From VRUE01 sp035712345 (GTDB lineage: Bacteria; Actinomycetota; Thermoleophilia; Solirubrobacterales; 70-9), in the NCBI GenBank assembly GCA_035712345.1, contig DASTAY010000051.1:9181-73180 (forward strand): a stretch of 64,000 nucleotides of DNA. Direction: 5' to 3'. How positions within the stretch are numbered: position 1 is the stretch's first letter; every line of letters begins with the position of its first letter. This document shows positions 17,013-24,066 of the stretch, piece by piece. The translations under genes were made by a program, and so were the position numbers. The notes under the pieces were generated by a model. The model was not told the origin of the DNA. It made no database searches and saw only the letters and a program-made list of their open reading frames with translations.

Positions 17013-17907
17013 CCTCCGGGTCGGCGAGCTCCGACGCGCCTTCGCGGTCCCGGACTCGGCTCAGGCAAACCGAGAGCGGCTCGCGCAGCACCGCATAGGC
17101 CGGTCGGTGCCCGGCCCGGCGGAGCGCATCGCCGACGGGCTCGAGGAACCATTCCGGCAGGACGATCCCGTCGAGGAGGGTGAAGTAGCCCGCCTCGGCG
17201 TACGCAGCGGCAGCCTCGGCGGCGATCCCCATCACGACCTCGTTCTGGCGCCGCGACTCGCGCTTCCACGGCTCCACGTGACCGGCGCGGATGAAGCCGA
17301 AGAAGGCGTCCAGCTCCAGCTGAACCGAGCGCGCGGATCGCTCCGCGACGATCCGCGCGGTGGTCGTCTTGCCCACGCCCGGCGGCCCGGTGAGGATCAG
17401 GACAGGCTCGGCGCTCAGAGCCTTGACGAAATCGAGGAAGACGAACCGATCGGTCTGCCGCCGGCCCGTCTCTCGGTAGCCGGCGCTCTCGTAGAGCCGC
17501 CGGGCCGCGACCTGCTCCTCGGTGGTATCGAGGCTGACCGTCTGCAGGCCGCGCGCCCGCGCCCGCCCCTCCAGCTCGCCGAGTATGCGGCGACCCAGCC
17601 CCCGGCGCTGGAAGTCGGGGCGCACCCGCATGCGCCGGATCTCGCCCTCGCGGTCCGACCGGCGCCGAAGCCCGCCCATCCCGACCAGCTCGCCGTCCGC
17701 GAAAGCGACCACGAAGTCACCCCCCGGCTCGAGGTACGCGGCCCCGATGTCGCGCAGGTCGTCCTCCCACGACCCATGACCACCATGGACCCCGGCATCC
17801 AGCAAAGCGACGTCGTGCAGCCGCCAGACGGCGTCTGCGTCCTCCATCCGAAACGAGCGCAGGTCGAACACGGCCCCATTGTCACCCCTCCCATATGGCC
17901 GGGCCAT
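16855..17907 (-). CDS. Fusion of GNAT acetyltransferase and P-loop kinase-like domain
   Basis: 350 residues. Residues 12-160 form a GNAT domain: FDLRSFRMEDADAVWRLHD, the acetyl-CoA loop VRPDFQRRGLGRRIL, and LYESAGYRETGR. Residues 167-345 form a P-loop domain with Walker A GPPGVGKTTTARIVAE and a zeta-toxin or chloramphenicol-phosphotransferase-like layout (LELDAFFGFIRAGHVEPW, FTLLDGIVLPEWFL). A small-molecule phosphotransferase joined to an acetyltransferase suggests a bifunctional modifying enzyme, but no substrate is evident. The start could also be a few codons downstream. Transcribed convergently with the membrane protein. Confidence 0.75.
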   Translation of the reverse strand: MARPYGRGDNGAVFDLRSFRMEDADAVWRLHDVALLDAGVHGGHGSWEDDLRDIGAAYLEPGGDFVVAFADGELVGMGGLRRRSDREGEIRRMRVRPDFQRRGLGRRILGELEGRARARGLQTVSLDTTEEQVAARRLYESAGYRETGRRQTDRFVFLDFVKALSAEPVLILTGPPGVGKTTTARIVAERSARSVQLELDAFFGFIRAGHVEPWKRESRRQNEVVMGIAAEAAAAYAEAGYFTLLDGIVLPEWFLEPVGDALRRAGHRPAYAVLREPLSVCLSRVRDREGASELADPEVIGRLWRGFADLGSRERHALDLEGRNPEEAAGLLERRLAEGSLELAGAPPSQ

Positions 17908-17977
17908 GCATTCGGTTTGCCCTAGGGCGTGAGGCCAACTTGGAGCACTACGTCCCCGCCGGCGAGCACGTCGCTGC

Positions 17978-18595
17978 CTAGCTCTCCTTCACGGCGACCA
18001 CGAGGGTCAGCTCCAACCACTTGAAGTGGCAGTCCACCTCGGTGAAGCCCGCGGCGCGTAGCCAGCCCATCTGATCCGCAAGGCCGGCGAGACGATCCGT
18101 CGGGTCATCTCGAACCCTGCCGATCTCGCGACGGAAACGCTCGTGGAGGCTTGCAGATGCCGAACTCACCAGATCGAGGTTCACAAAGACTCCTCCTCGC
18201 TCGAGGAGGGCATGGACTTCCGCGAACAGCTCCCGCTTGCGTTCATCCTCCAGATGGTGAATCGCCAGCCCGGAGACGACGGCGTCCAAGGGACCCATGT
18301 CTCCAAGCGGATGTGCCAGATCATGGGTGCTGAGCTCCACCGCAGAGTCACCGTCGAACCGCTCCGCAGCACGAGCGAGCATCGGCTCGGATATGTCGAC
18401 CCCCATGGCTATCGCCTCGGGATGCTGACCGCGAACCGCTGCGAGCAGGCGGCCGTCGCCGGTGCCGAGGTCCATGAATCGATCGACCCGCGAAGGCAGC
18501 GCCTCCAGCAGCATCTGCTCGGCGATGAGCCTGTGGGGTATCTCGCGTGAGAGATACTCGGCGACGCGTGCCGGATCGCCCCACTCGTCCGACAC
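17978..18595 (-). CDS. Class I SAM-dependent methyltransferase
   Basis: 205 residues. Motif I FMDLGTGDGRLLAAV, acidic motif II AMGVDISEPMLARAAERF, motif III region GPLDAVVSGLAIHHLEDERKR and LLERGGVFVNLDLV define a Methyltransf_25-type Rossmann enzyme. The family includes small-molecule and ubiquinone-type methylases, so substrate is open. It lies 6 bp after the MaoC gene on the same strand, hence possibly one operon. GC and codon use are slightly lower than in neighbouring genes. Confidence 0.82.
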   Translation of the reverse strand: MSDEWGDPARVAEYLSREIPHRLIAEQMLLEALPSRVDRFMDLGTGDGRLLAAVRGQHPEAIAMGVDISEPMLARAAERFDGDSAVELSTHDLAHPLGDMGPLDAVVSGLAIHHLEDERKRELFAEVHALLERGGVFVNLDLVSSASASLHERFRREIGRVRDDPTDRLAGLADQMGWLRAAGFTEVDCHFKWLELTLVVAVKES

Positions 18596-18601
18596 TGCCG
18601 C

Positions 18602-19075
18602 CTACTCAGCGGGCGCCATCACGCGGGTGACGCTGTCGCCCACGAAGCACGGCTTCTCGTTGCCCTCGACCTCGAGGGTGAAGCGGGTGACCACCTCGTA
18701 CCAGCCACCGCCCTTCTCGTCGATCGAGACAACCTCGGCCTTGCCGCGCACGCGGGCATCGACCGGGACGGGGGCCGGGAAGCGGATCTTGTTCCAGCCG
18801 TAGTTGACGCCGAGGGCGAAGCCGGTGGAGGAGATCAGCTCTTTGCGGAAGCCGTCGACCAGAGAGAGGGTCAGGTTGCCGTGGGCGATCGTCGTGCCGA
18901 AGGGGCTCTCGTTCTTCGCCCTCTCGACGTCGACGTGGATCCACTGGTCATCGCCGGAGAGGTCGGCAAAGGTATCGATGTCGTCCTGCGTGACGGTGCG
19001 CCACTCGCTGGGGCCGATCTCCTGCCCGAGCAGCGCCTGCATCCCCTCGACTCCCTGCACCTCGACAGTTGCCAT
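18602..19075 (-). CDS. MaoC-like hot-dog dehydratase
   Basis: 157 residues. Single hot-dog fold with the (R)-enoyl-CoA hydratase active-site pattern: Asp and His in FADLSGDDQWIHVD, then FGTTIAHGNLTLSL and NYGWNKIRFPAPVPV. It hydrates trans-2-enoyl-CoA or a related thioester in lipid metabolism. Beginning just after the degraded vapC tail and followed by a methyltransferase 6 bp downstream. Confidence 0.88.
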   Translation of the reverse strand: MATVEVQGVEGMQALLGQEIGPSEWRTVTQDDIDTFADLSGDDQWIHVDVERAKNESPFGTTIAHGNLTLSLVDGFRKELISSTGFALGVNYGWNKIRFPAPVPVDARVRGKAEVVSIDEKGGGWYEVVTRFTLEVEGNEKPCFVGDSVTRVMAPAE

Positions 19076-19086
19076 CGGCCCGCAGT

Positions 19087-19170
19087 CTAGACAGGGCGGG
19101 TCGCCGACGCGGAGACGTGCCGTAGGGGCACAAGCAGGGCATCTGCACTTCGAAGTCGAGGATCACGAGA
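19087..19170 (-). pseudogene. Remnant of a vapC 3' end
   Basis: The minus strand here ends in codons for PLRHVSASATRPV followed by TAG, almost the same as the end of the intact VapC at 19808 (PLRLLSASAMRPV, TAG). Plus-strand bases 19087-19115 match 19808-19837 with two differences. Upstream, a stretch like DFEVQ in another frame corresponds to DFQVI of VapC, so the frame is broken. It lies between the MaoC gene and mazF and is a decayed second vapC copy. Confidence 0.6.
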
Positions 19171-19174
19171 GCAA

Positions 19175-19474
19175 TCAATCCAGATCGAACGCGGCCGTAA
19201 TTGCGTCACTGAGAGTCGCCTCCTGACCATCGAGCAGCACTCCGATCTGGGCCCCCAAGGCATCGGCGGGGATGGTGGTGATGTTGTCGCAGCTCACGAC
19301 CGAGGGCTCCGCGAGGCCGTTCGTCGCATCGACCGCCACCTCGGTTGAGAGTCCGCGGATGGTTGTGGTGATCGGTGCGACGGTGACCGTATTGAGATGC
19401 GGCCGAACGAGCTCACGGGTGAGAATCAACACGGGCCGGGCCTTGTCGAGCTGCGCGACATGGATGGCCCGCAT
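19175..19474 (-). CDS. mazF: MazF/PemK-type endoribonuclease toxin
   Basis: 99 residues. The family fold is visible as RPVLILTRE, LNTVTVAPITTTIRGLSTEVAVD, EPSVVSCDNITTIPADALG and IGVLL. These match the MazF beta-barrel with its catalytic Arg and Thr (RPVLIL..., TTIRG) and the conserved S-x-V-x-C-D-N-I core. It cleaves RNA when the antitoxin is lost. The start ATG shares one base with the antitoxin stop (TGATG at 19472-19476), the usual coupled layout. Lower GC than the core genes suggests acquisition. Confidence 0.88.
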   Translation of the reverse strand: MRAIHVAQLDKARPVLILTRELVRPHLNTVTVAPITTTIRGLSTEVAVDATNGLAEPSVVSCDNITTIPADALGAQIGVLLDGQEATLSDAITAAFDLD

Positions 19475-19707
19475 CAGGCAAGGTCACGGGGCAGGCTGGC
19501 CGCGTGCTCGGCAAGCCCTGCGAGTTCGGGGTCGGGACCGGTGCGGGCAAGGATCCGGGCATCGCGTTCGGCGAGTGCGCGCCGACGTTCGCGCTCAAGC
19601 GCATGGGTGACGACTGCCGCCCGACTTCGTACGGCTCCGGAGTCGACGATCTCGTCGACGAAGTCGACAAGCTCATCCGAAAGCCGAACTGCGATCTGCT
19701 TGCTCAT
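19474..19707 (-). CDS. mazE: Ribbon-helix-helix antitoxin partner of MazF
   Basis: 77 residues, start ATG 19707 following AAAATGG. The N-terminus QIAVRLSDELVDFVDEIV is a MetJ/Arc-type beta strand and helix; RSRAAVVTHALERERRR completes the ribbon-helix-helix and leads to a charged C-terminus (PELAGLAEHAASL) that would wrap the toxin. Overlaps mazF by 1 bp. A longer upstream reading frame exists but its extra residues look non-coding. Two copies of TGCTACCA lie just upstream and probably form its own operator. Confidence 0.85.
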   Translation of the reverse strand: MSKQIAVRLSDELVDFVDEIVDSGAVRSRAAVVTHALERERRRALAERDARILARTGPDPELAGLAEHAASLPRDLA

Positions 19708-19714
19708 CCCAAAA

Positions 19715-19733
19715 TGGTAGCAAACTGGTAGCA
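19715..19733 (-). promoter_or_regulatory. Direct-repeat operator upstream of mazEF
   Basis: On the minus strand, TGCTACCA occurs twice with 11-bp spacing (TGCTACCAGTTTGCTACCA), 8 bp before the antitoxin ATG. Tandem half-sites at one helical turn are typical for ribbon-helix-helix antitoxins, so this is a likely autoregulatory site. Confidence 0.55.
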
Positions 19734-19807
19734 CTATCTCGTGCTGACTCTTGCCGAGCACGTCGAAACGCCGCTTGATCGAAGACGTGTGCGGCCCGAG
19801 CGAGTGG

Positions 19808-20224
19808 CTAGACAGGGCGCATCGCCGACGCGGAGAGGAGTCGTAGAGGTGCGTGGCGCGCGATGACCTGGAAATCCGTGTCACAAGCAAGCAGTTCCGC
19901 CTCGTTGCGCATCGCGACGATCGCAATCAGGCAGTCCGTGAGCTGACGCGGTGTCTCGCCTCCTCGTCGACAGAGCCGGTATAGCTCGGCGGCGCTCTCG
20001 TAATCCGCCGGTGCATTCACTCCCAGGAAGCGATTCCCGTAGAGAAGGCGCCGCAGCCGGTCACGCTCTGCCCGATCCTTGGCCCCAGCCAGGACCTCCA
20101 TCATCACAACGTCGGTAGTGGCCACCTCGGCCCGCTCGTCCAGGGCGGTCTTCATGCGTAGATGGACCGGGCTTCCCGTCGCTCGTAGCAACTCAATCCA
20201 TGCCGAAGTATCGGCGAGGATCAC
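19808..20224 (-). CDS. vapC: VapC-type PIN-domain toxin
   Basis: 138 residues. PIN acidic residues are in place: Asp5 in ILADTSAWIELL, Glu in TTDVVMMEVLAG, Asp in QLTDCLIAIVAM, and Asp in LLACDTDFQVIA. The family cleaves tRNA or rRNA using magnesium. The start overlaps the VapB stop by 4 bp. A partial duplicate of its last codons lies at 19087-19115. Confidence 0.92.
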   Translation of the reverse strand: MILADTSAWIELLRATGSPVHLRMKTALDERAEVATTDVVMMEVLAGAKDRAERDRLRRLLYGNRFLGVNAPADYESAAELYRLCRRGGETPRQLTDCLIAIVAMRNEAELLACDTDFQVIARHAPLRLLSASAMRPV

Positions 20225-20433
20225 AGCTCCGGTATCTCTTCGCGCGAGCGAATCTCGTCTAGGTCGCCACCCCAGCCGACTCCCTCCATCTCGAGCATTT
20301 CCTCGCGGTCCATAGGCTCCCCCGCGAGTTTTCGCAAAGCCAGGTCAACGGCCTCCCGCTTGCTGGGAAGGCGATAGATCTCCATTACGCGCTCGATCAG
20401 CTTGTCATCGATATCGATGTTGGTCCGCGCCAC
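20221..20433 (-). CDS. vapB: VapB-type antitoxin
   Basis: 70 residues from GTG 20433, chosen because the conserved segment ARTNIDIDDKLIERVMEIY begins there and the palindromic operator lies just upstream. SKREAVDLALRKLAGEP is the standard VapB (MT0933-like) helix pair, and the acidic tail EEMLEMEGVGWGGDLDEIR should bind VapC. An upstream ATG would put the operator inside the gene and is unlikely. Coupled to vapC by a 4-bp overlap. Confidence 0.85.
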   Translation of the reverse strand: MARTNIDIDDKLIERVMEIYRLPSKREAVDLALRKLAGEPMDREEMLEMEGVGWGGDLDEIRSREEIPEL

Positions 20434-20442
20434 CCCCGAAGG

Positions 20443-20469
20443 ATACACCTTGTGGTGTATGGATACACC
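20443..20469. promoter_or_regulatory. VapB operator palindrome with third half-site
   Basis: ATACACC-TTGT-GGTGTAT (20443-20460) is an exact inverted repeat, followed at once by another GGATACACC (20461-20469). It lies 9 bp upstream of the vapB start, so it is well placed for autorepression by the VapBC complex. Confidence 0.65.
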
Positions 20470-20516
20470 GATAAGGTCGCCTCGGCCTGAGAGAGCTACC
20501 TGCCCCTCTCCGCGCA

Positions 20517-21866
20517 TCACGCCACCAGCCTCACTTCGAAGCTCGGCGCCGCGATCGCGCCGGCGCCGCCGAGGAGGGCGAGGATCCGACTCACGTACGC
20601 GGTCGTCTCAGGAATGGAGGGCACGCAGTGGCAGGCTTCGACAGGGGCCGGGCCGGCGTTGTAGGCCGCGAGAGCGAGTTGGGGGGAGCCGAGCTGGCGG
20701 ATCAGGTCTGACATCAGGTGGGCCTGGGCTTCCATTGCTTCCACGGGGTCGAAGGGGTTCTCCAGGCCATAGGAGGCGGCTGTGCTCGGAATGAACTGGG
20801 CGATGCCCTCCGCCCCGGCGGACGAGACGGCGAACGGGTTGAAGTTCGACTCGGCCATCAGTTGGGCCGCCAGCAGGGCCGCCGAGACGTTCCAGTGGGA
20901 GGCGGCGCGCAGCAGCGGCGCCCGAAAGCGTGCGGGTACGAACTCCGGCAATCCCGGCGCCCCGGCGAGGGCGCCATCCCCCCCGCCTGCGACCCCACTG
21001 GCGCCGAGCGCGTTGCCGGCCGCCGAGCAGGGCGCCGGCGGTCGGTCGTATCCGTAGTGCCAGGCCTCCCAGGAATAACGCTGGACGAAGCCGAAGCGCG
21101 AGGCGTTCGCGGCGAGCCAGGCGTAAGCCGCTTCCGGGCCGAGGTCGAGCTCGGTGGCGCAGCGATGCAACGAGTGGCCGGGCGGGGCGACCCACCGGGG
21201 ATCCGGGTGGGCGGCAAAGAGGGCCGCCTGTTCGGCGTCGGAGCGAAAGCCCGAGTTGACGACGAGGCTCAGACCGGCGCGTGCGGCGGCAGCGGCCATC
21301 CTGTCGAACGCGGCAGCCACGTCGGGGCGCATACCCTCGCCATCGCGGTAGACGAGCGGACCGCTGTAGCCGCCGCCACTCGCCGTCGCCGCCATCCCGC
21401 TCGATTCGCCCGCCGGTGCCGCCGCCTCGGCCACAGCCGAGGCTTCGACGTCAGGGCGCTCGTGCCCGTCGCCCAGCTCGAGCCTGCCGGTCACCACGGC
21501 TCTCACCCGCACCGGCGCGAAGGAATGCAGGTCGGGGAAGGAGATCCGCAGGCGCCGCTCGTCCACGTCGTTGCCCCGGGCGATCGCTACCGCCGCCGCC
21601 CGCGCCCGCGCCAGGTACTCCGGCTTCTCCATGTGCGCCGGGTTGGGCAGGCCGTTTGGCAGCGTCGGCGGCGCCAGCAGGCGTGGCAAGTCGTCGCGCA
21701 TCGAGCGCGCCGCCGAGATCGCCGCCAGATCGGCGGCGCGCTGCGCCCTCCCCTTGCCCGTCACCGCGCCGGCTATCGCGACCAGCGCCAGCGCCGCGAC
21801 GATCAGCGCGAAGGCGCCGCCCAACGCCAGCAACAGCGCCTGTCCCTCCTCTCGCCGAGCTTCCAT
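20517..21866 (-). CDS. Membrane-anchored fusion: TadG-like N-terminus, VanY-type carboxypeptidase, SLT transglycosylase
   Basis: 449 residues. Residues 8-33 are a single helix after a short basic start (EARREEGQALLLALGGAF), as in TadE/TadG pseudopilins; residues 36-150 resemble the RAADLAAISAARSM region of TadG-like proteins. Residues 175-290 form a VanY D,D-carboxypeptidase domain with zinc pattern S-L-H-x6-D (SLHRCATELDLG) and EAWHYGY. Residues 310-430 form a soluble lytic transglycosylase domain with catalytic Glu in QLMAESNFNP, then AEGIAQFIPSTA and LALAAYNAGP. It should cut both peptide and glycan of the wall, perhaps to open a path for the pilus-like system encoded at 25634-26902. Both active sites look intact. 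Confidence 0.85.
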   Translation of the reverse strand: MEARREEGQALLLALGGAFALIVAALALVAIAGAVTGKGRAQRAADLAAISAARSMRDDLPRLLAPPTLPNGLPNPAHMEKPEYLARARAAAVAIARGNDVDERRLRISFPDLHSFAPVRVRAVVTGRLELGDGHERPDVEASAVAEAAAPAGESSGMAATASGGGYSGPLVYRDGEGMRPDVAAAFDRMAAAAARAGLSLVVNSGFRSDAEQAALFAAHPDPRWVAPPGHSLHRCATELDLGPEAAYAWLAANASRFGFVQRYSWEAWHYGYDRPPAPCSAAGNALGASGVAGGGDGALAGAPGLPEFVPARFRAPLLRAASHWNVSAALLAAQLMAESNFNPFAVSSAGAEGIAQFIPSTAASYGLENPFDPVEAMEAQAHLMSDLIRQLGSPQLALAAYNAGPAPVEACHCVPSIPETTAYVSRILALLGGAGAIAAPSFEVRLVA

Positions 21867-21910
21867 GGCGCGACCCTGGCGGGCCCAGGCGCGCGTGTGA
21901 CGCGCTCAGT

Positions 21911-21959
21911 CAAAATTCTTTGCGATCGAACCAGCGCGGAAGTGTGTCCGGACCCAGGG
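21911..21959. repeat. Direct repeat DR1 (about 49 bp)
   Basis: Matches 25151-25199 in the same orientation with about 7 differences in 49 positions, nearly all transitions; the central 39 bp (from TGCGATCGAACCAGCGCGGA) has two. It lies upstream of the VanY-SLT gene and bounds, with DR2, a 3.2-kb regulator cassette. A weaker third relative sits at 26937-26980 upstream of TadE-1, so it may instead be a shared regulatory segment. Confidence 0.7.
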
Positions 21960-21985
21960 ACGAAGGTCTGTGTCGGCCGCCCCAG

Positions 21986-23284
21986 CTACCTCTCTAAAGC
22001 AAAGACATTCCCTGTGCCGGCGGACTCATTTGGCTCGCCATCCGCCGTAACCACCGGTGCCCTTCGGCAACGCACATGCGCCAGCGAGGCCACGATGATC
22101 GACTTGGTCGGCTCCCCCGACTTGGCGCAGCGGTTAGTCGATTCAACCTCGATCTCCTGAACTCGCGCCCAATGCCTCGCCTGCTCGTCGGCTATGTCCT
22201 CGCGGCCCTGAGAATCGACGTGGAACCAGCGCCATGACAACCAGACGCGGCGATCGTCAGCCAACTTCCCCGCCCACAGCGCGGCAAGCGACTCGGCCAT
22301 AACCGCTTGGAGAATCACGCCAGCAAATGCCTGCCTCTCCACAGGGCGCAGCGCCTCGATTTCCTCATCACTGTAGAACGACATTGCAATCGCTCGGTAG
22401 TAGTGCTGGATCATGTTGCCGACCCGCTTGGAGTAGGCCAGTTCGATCGAGCCCTCGTCCAGCAGTTCCTTGAGGTGGTGCTTGATCTTGTCCGGCTCCT
22501 CGCCGATCAACGCGGCCAATTCGTAGCGGTTGCGCACGCCTTCGTTCAGAAGCCCCAGGATTTCCACTCGCTTCCGGTGCTTGAGCGCGTAGCCGAGGGC
22601 TTCCTCTATCCCACGCTTCCCCTGGCCCAACCTGACCGGCGGCGGAGCGCTTTCTCCCGAGCGCGGCACCGCTATTGGCGGGGGCGCAGAGAAACGGAAG
22701 CGTTCAAATCCCAGTGAGGTAACGATGATCGACCTGGTCTGCTCGCCTGACCCGGCGCAGCGTTCAAGCGATTCAACCTCAATCTCCTGAACGCGCTCCC
22801 AATGCCTCGCCTGGTCGTCCGCTATCTCCCCACGGCCCCGAGCATCGACGTTGAACCAGCGCCAGGACAGCCAAACCCGTCGATCGTTAACCATCTTCCC
22901 CGCCCAAAGAGCAGCCATCGCCTCGGACATGACCCCCTCGAAGATCACGCCTGCGATCGCCTCTCTCGCCTCTGGCGGCATCGCGGCAATCTCCTCATCG
23001 GTGTAGAAGGGAATCTCTACCGCTCGGTAGTAGTACTCGAAGGCGTTGCGCACCGATTTGACATAGGCAATCTCGATGGAACCGTCTGCAAGCATTTCCC
23101 TGAGGTGATGCGCGACGTTCTTGCTCGCGGGGGCGCGAATCAAACGCAATAGTTCCTCCCGGGAGCGCGCCCCTTCGTTGAGGATCGCCAGAATTTCCGC
23201 CCGAGCTTGATGCGTGATGGCGTAGGCGACGGCGTCGGCAACGCTGCGCTTCCCCTGCCCCAGTCTGATTTTCGTCTCCACCAA
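21986..23284 (-). CDS. Tandem-duplicated winged-helix regulator
   Basis: 432 residues made of two homologous halves (about 1-205 and 215-420). Each opens with VRLGQGKR or IRLGQGKR and a winged helix (ALGYALKHRKRVEILGLLNEGVRNRYELAALIG / AVAYAITHQARAEILAILNEGARSREELLRLIR). Each then continues with HHL-KEL/REM-L-DGSIE-AY, a YYRA segment, and a 100-residue C-domain with ALWAGK, DRRVWLSWRWF and QARHW-RVQEIEVES. The halves are clearly paralogous, so the protein can bind DNA as an intramolecular dimer. The fold is ArsR-like. Ligand and target are unknown. GC content is lower than in core genes. Divergent from the micro-ORF/XRE unit; the 23344-23391 inverted repeat lies between them. Confidence 0.8.
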   Translation of the reverse strand: MVETKIRLGQGKRSVADAVAYAITHQARAEILAILNEGARSREELLRLIRAPASKNVAHHLREMLADGSIEIAYVKSVRNAFEYYYRAVEIPFYTDEEIAAMPPEAREAIAGVIFEGVMSEAMAALWAGKMVNDRRVWLSWRWFNVDARGRGEIADDQARHWERVQEIEVESLERCAGSGEQTRSIIVTSLGFERFRFSAPPPIAVPRSGESAPPPVRLGQGKRGIEEALGYALKHRKRVEILGLLNEGVRNRYELAALIGEEPDKIKHHLKELLDEGSIELAYSKRVGNMIQHYYRAIAMSFYSDEEIEALRPVERQAFAGVILQAVMAESLAALWAGKLADDRRVWLSWRWFHVDSQGREDIADEQARHWARVQEIEVESTNRCAKSGEPTKSIIVASLAHVRCRRAPVVTADGEPNESAGTGNVFALER

Positions 23285-23343
23285 GGTAGTCGCTCCGTGC
23301 CCTTCTGATACTCAGGCGTGCCAGAGCATAAGGGCTTGCTCGG

Positions 23344-23391
23344 AGAAAAGGTGTCGTCAGGCCGAGCTAGGACCGATACTCGACCTTTTCT
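23344..23391. promoter_or_regulatory. Inverted repeat in the divergent regulator promoter
   Basis: AGAAAAGGT (23344-23352) and ACCTTTTCT (23383-23391) are exact inverted copies 30 bp apart, in the 169-bp gap between the duplicated regulator and the first micro-ORF. This A/T-rich pair is a good candidate operator for a dimeric regulator. Confidence 0.45.
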
Positions 23392-23453
23392 TAGCATTCA
23401 TTCCTTGTTCAGCGGAACCATCCGTTGAAAGACGAGGAAGGGAGGTGACTGCG

Positions 23454-23513
23454 ATGAAGGTCGCGCAGATCGCGCACGTCTTTTCGAGCGTGCATGTAAT
23501 GAAGCACGCCTAA
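23454..23513 (+). CDS. Micro-ORF 1, 19 residues
   Basis: MKVAQIAHVFSSVHVMKHA. The main support is a near-perfect ribosome-binding site, AAGGGAGGTGA, placed 5-6 bp before the ATG, which is rare by chance. No known leader-peptide codon pattern is visible. It could be a small regulatory peptide or translated leader. It is followed 79 bp later by a second ORF of exactly the same length and then by an XRE regulator. Confidence 0.45.
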   Translation: MKVAQIAHVFSSVHVMKHA

Positions 23514-23592
23514 GTCGTGCGATGCTGGGGCCGGTCGCGGTCCGTTTGCGTAGAGCCCGTGGCCGGCTCCCCCGTCTTCGTTCCGAGGTGAC

Positions 23593-23652
23593 ATGAAGGC
23601 TCGGAAGTTTATGCAAAAACTTGTGAAGTTTCCTATGGCGGTTTCGGGCTAG
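23593..23652 (+). CDS. Micro-ORF 2, 19 residues, cationic
   Basis: MKARKFMQKLVKFPMAVSG, preceded by GAGGTGAC directly before the ATG. The peptide is basic and amphipathic (five Lys/Arg in the first 12 residues), so membrane or nucleic-acid contact is possible. The stop is 19 bp before the XRE gene start. Same length, same MK start and similar ribosome-binding site as micro-ORF 1. Function unknown; coding status needs proof. Confidence 0.45.
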   Translation: MKARKFMQKLVKFPMAVSG

Positions 23653-23671
23653 AGCGCAGACGATCCCGGCC

Positions 23672-23866
23672 ATGGCCGACTTCGGCACCAGGCTGCGGGA
23701 GGCGCGGGAACGCCTCGGGCTCACCCAGGAAGAGGTCGCGCAACGCAGCGGCGTCCATGTCACCGAGGTCAGCCGGATGGAGTCCGGAAAGCGGGATCCG
23801 AAAATCTCGACGCTGCGCCGACTCGCAAAGGCGGTCGAGGTCAAGCCCGGCCAACTCGTCGACTGA
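23672..23866 (+). CDS. Small XRE-family DNA-binding protein
   Basis: 64 residues, consisting only of a Cro/C1 helix-turn-helix: FGTRLREARERLGLTQEEVAQRSGVHVTEVSRMESGKRDPKIS followed by TLRRLAKAVEVKPGQLV. There is no ligand or dimerisation domain. Such stand-alone XRE proteins often control neighbouring short operons. It follows the two 19-residue ORFs on the same strand and precedes a 200-bp AT-rich stretch with the promoter of the next regulator. Confidence 0.88.
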   Translation: MADFGTRLREARERLGLTQEEVAQRSGVHVTEVSRMESGKRDPKISTLRRLAKAVEVKPGQLVD

Positions 23867-24066
23867 CACACGCAATTGGGCCGCTATCCATTCGTGCAAG
23901 CTCGCTCATTTTACTAAGGAAAACTCTAGTAAGAGCAATAGCTCTGCCCGAGTTGTGAAACTTACTCAGAGGTCGGCAAGACTCACATCGTTCCGAGAAG
24001 TTGACACTTCTTATTTCAAATAGCACCGACCGCTAAGCCGAGCGGCGGCTGGAAGGGGCGAGAGAA
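23867..24066 (+). promoter_or_regulatory. AT-rich promoter region before the winged-helix gene
   Basis: A 200-bp gap of distinctly lower GC than its surroundings. TTGACA is at 24000-24005, followed by an AT-rich stretch (CTTCTTATTTCAAATAG). No clear -10 hexamer at 17 bp can be named. Signs point to an imported or silenced segment. Confidence 0.35.
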
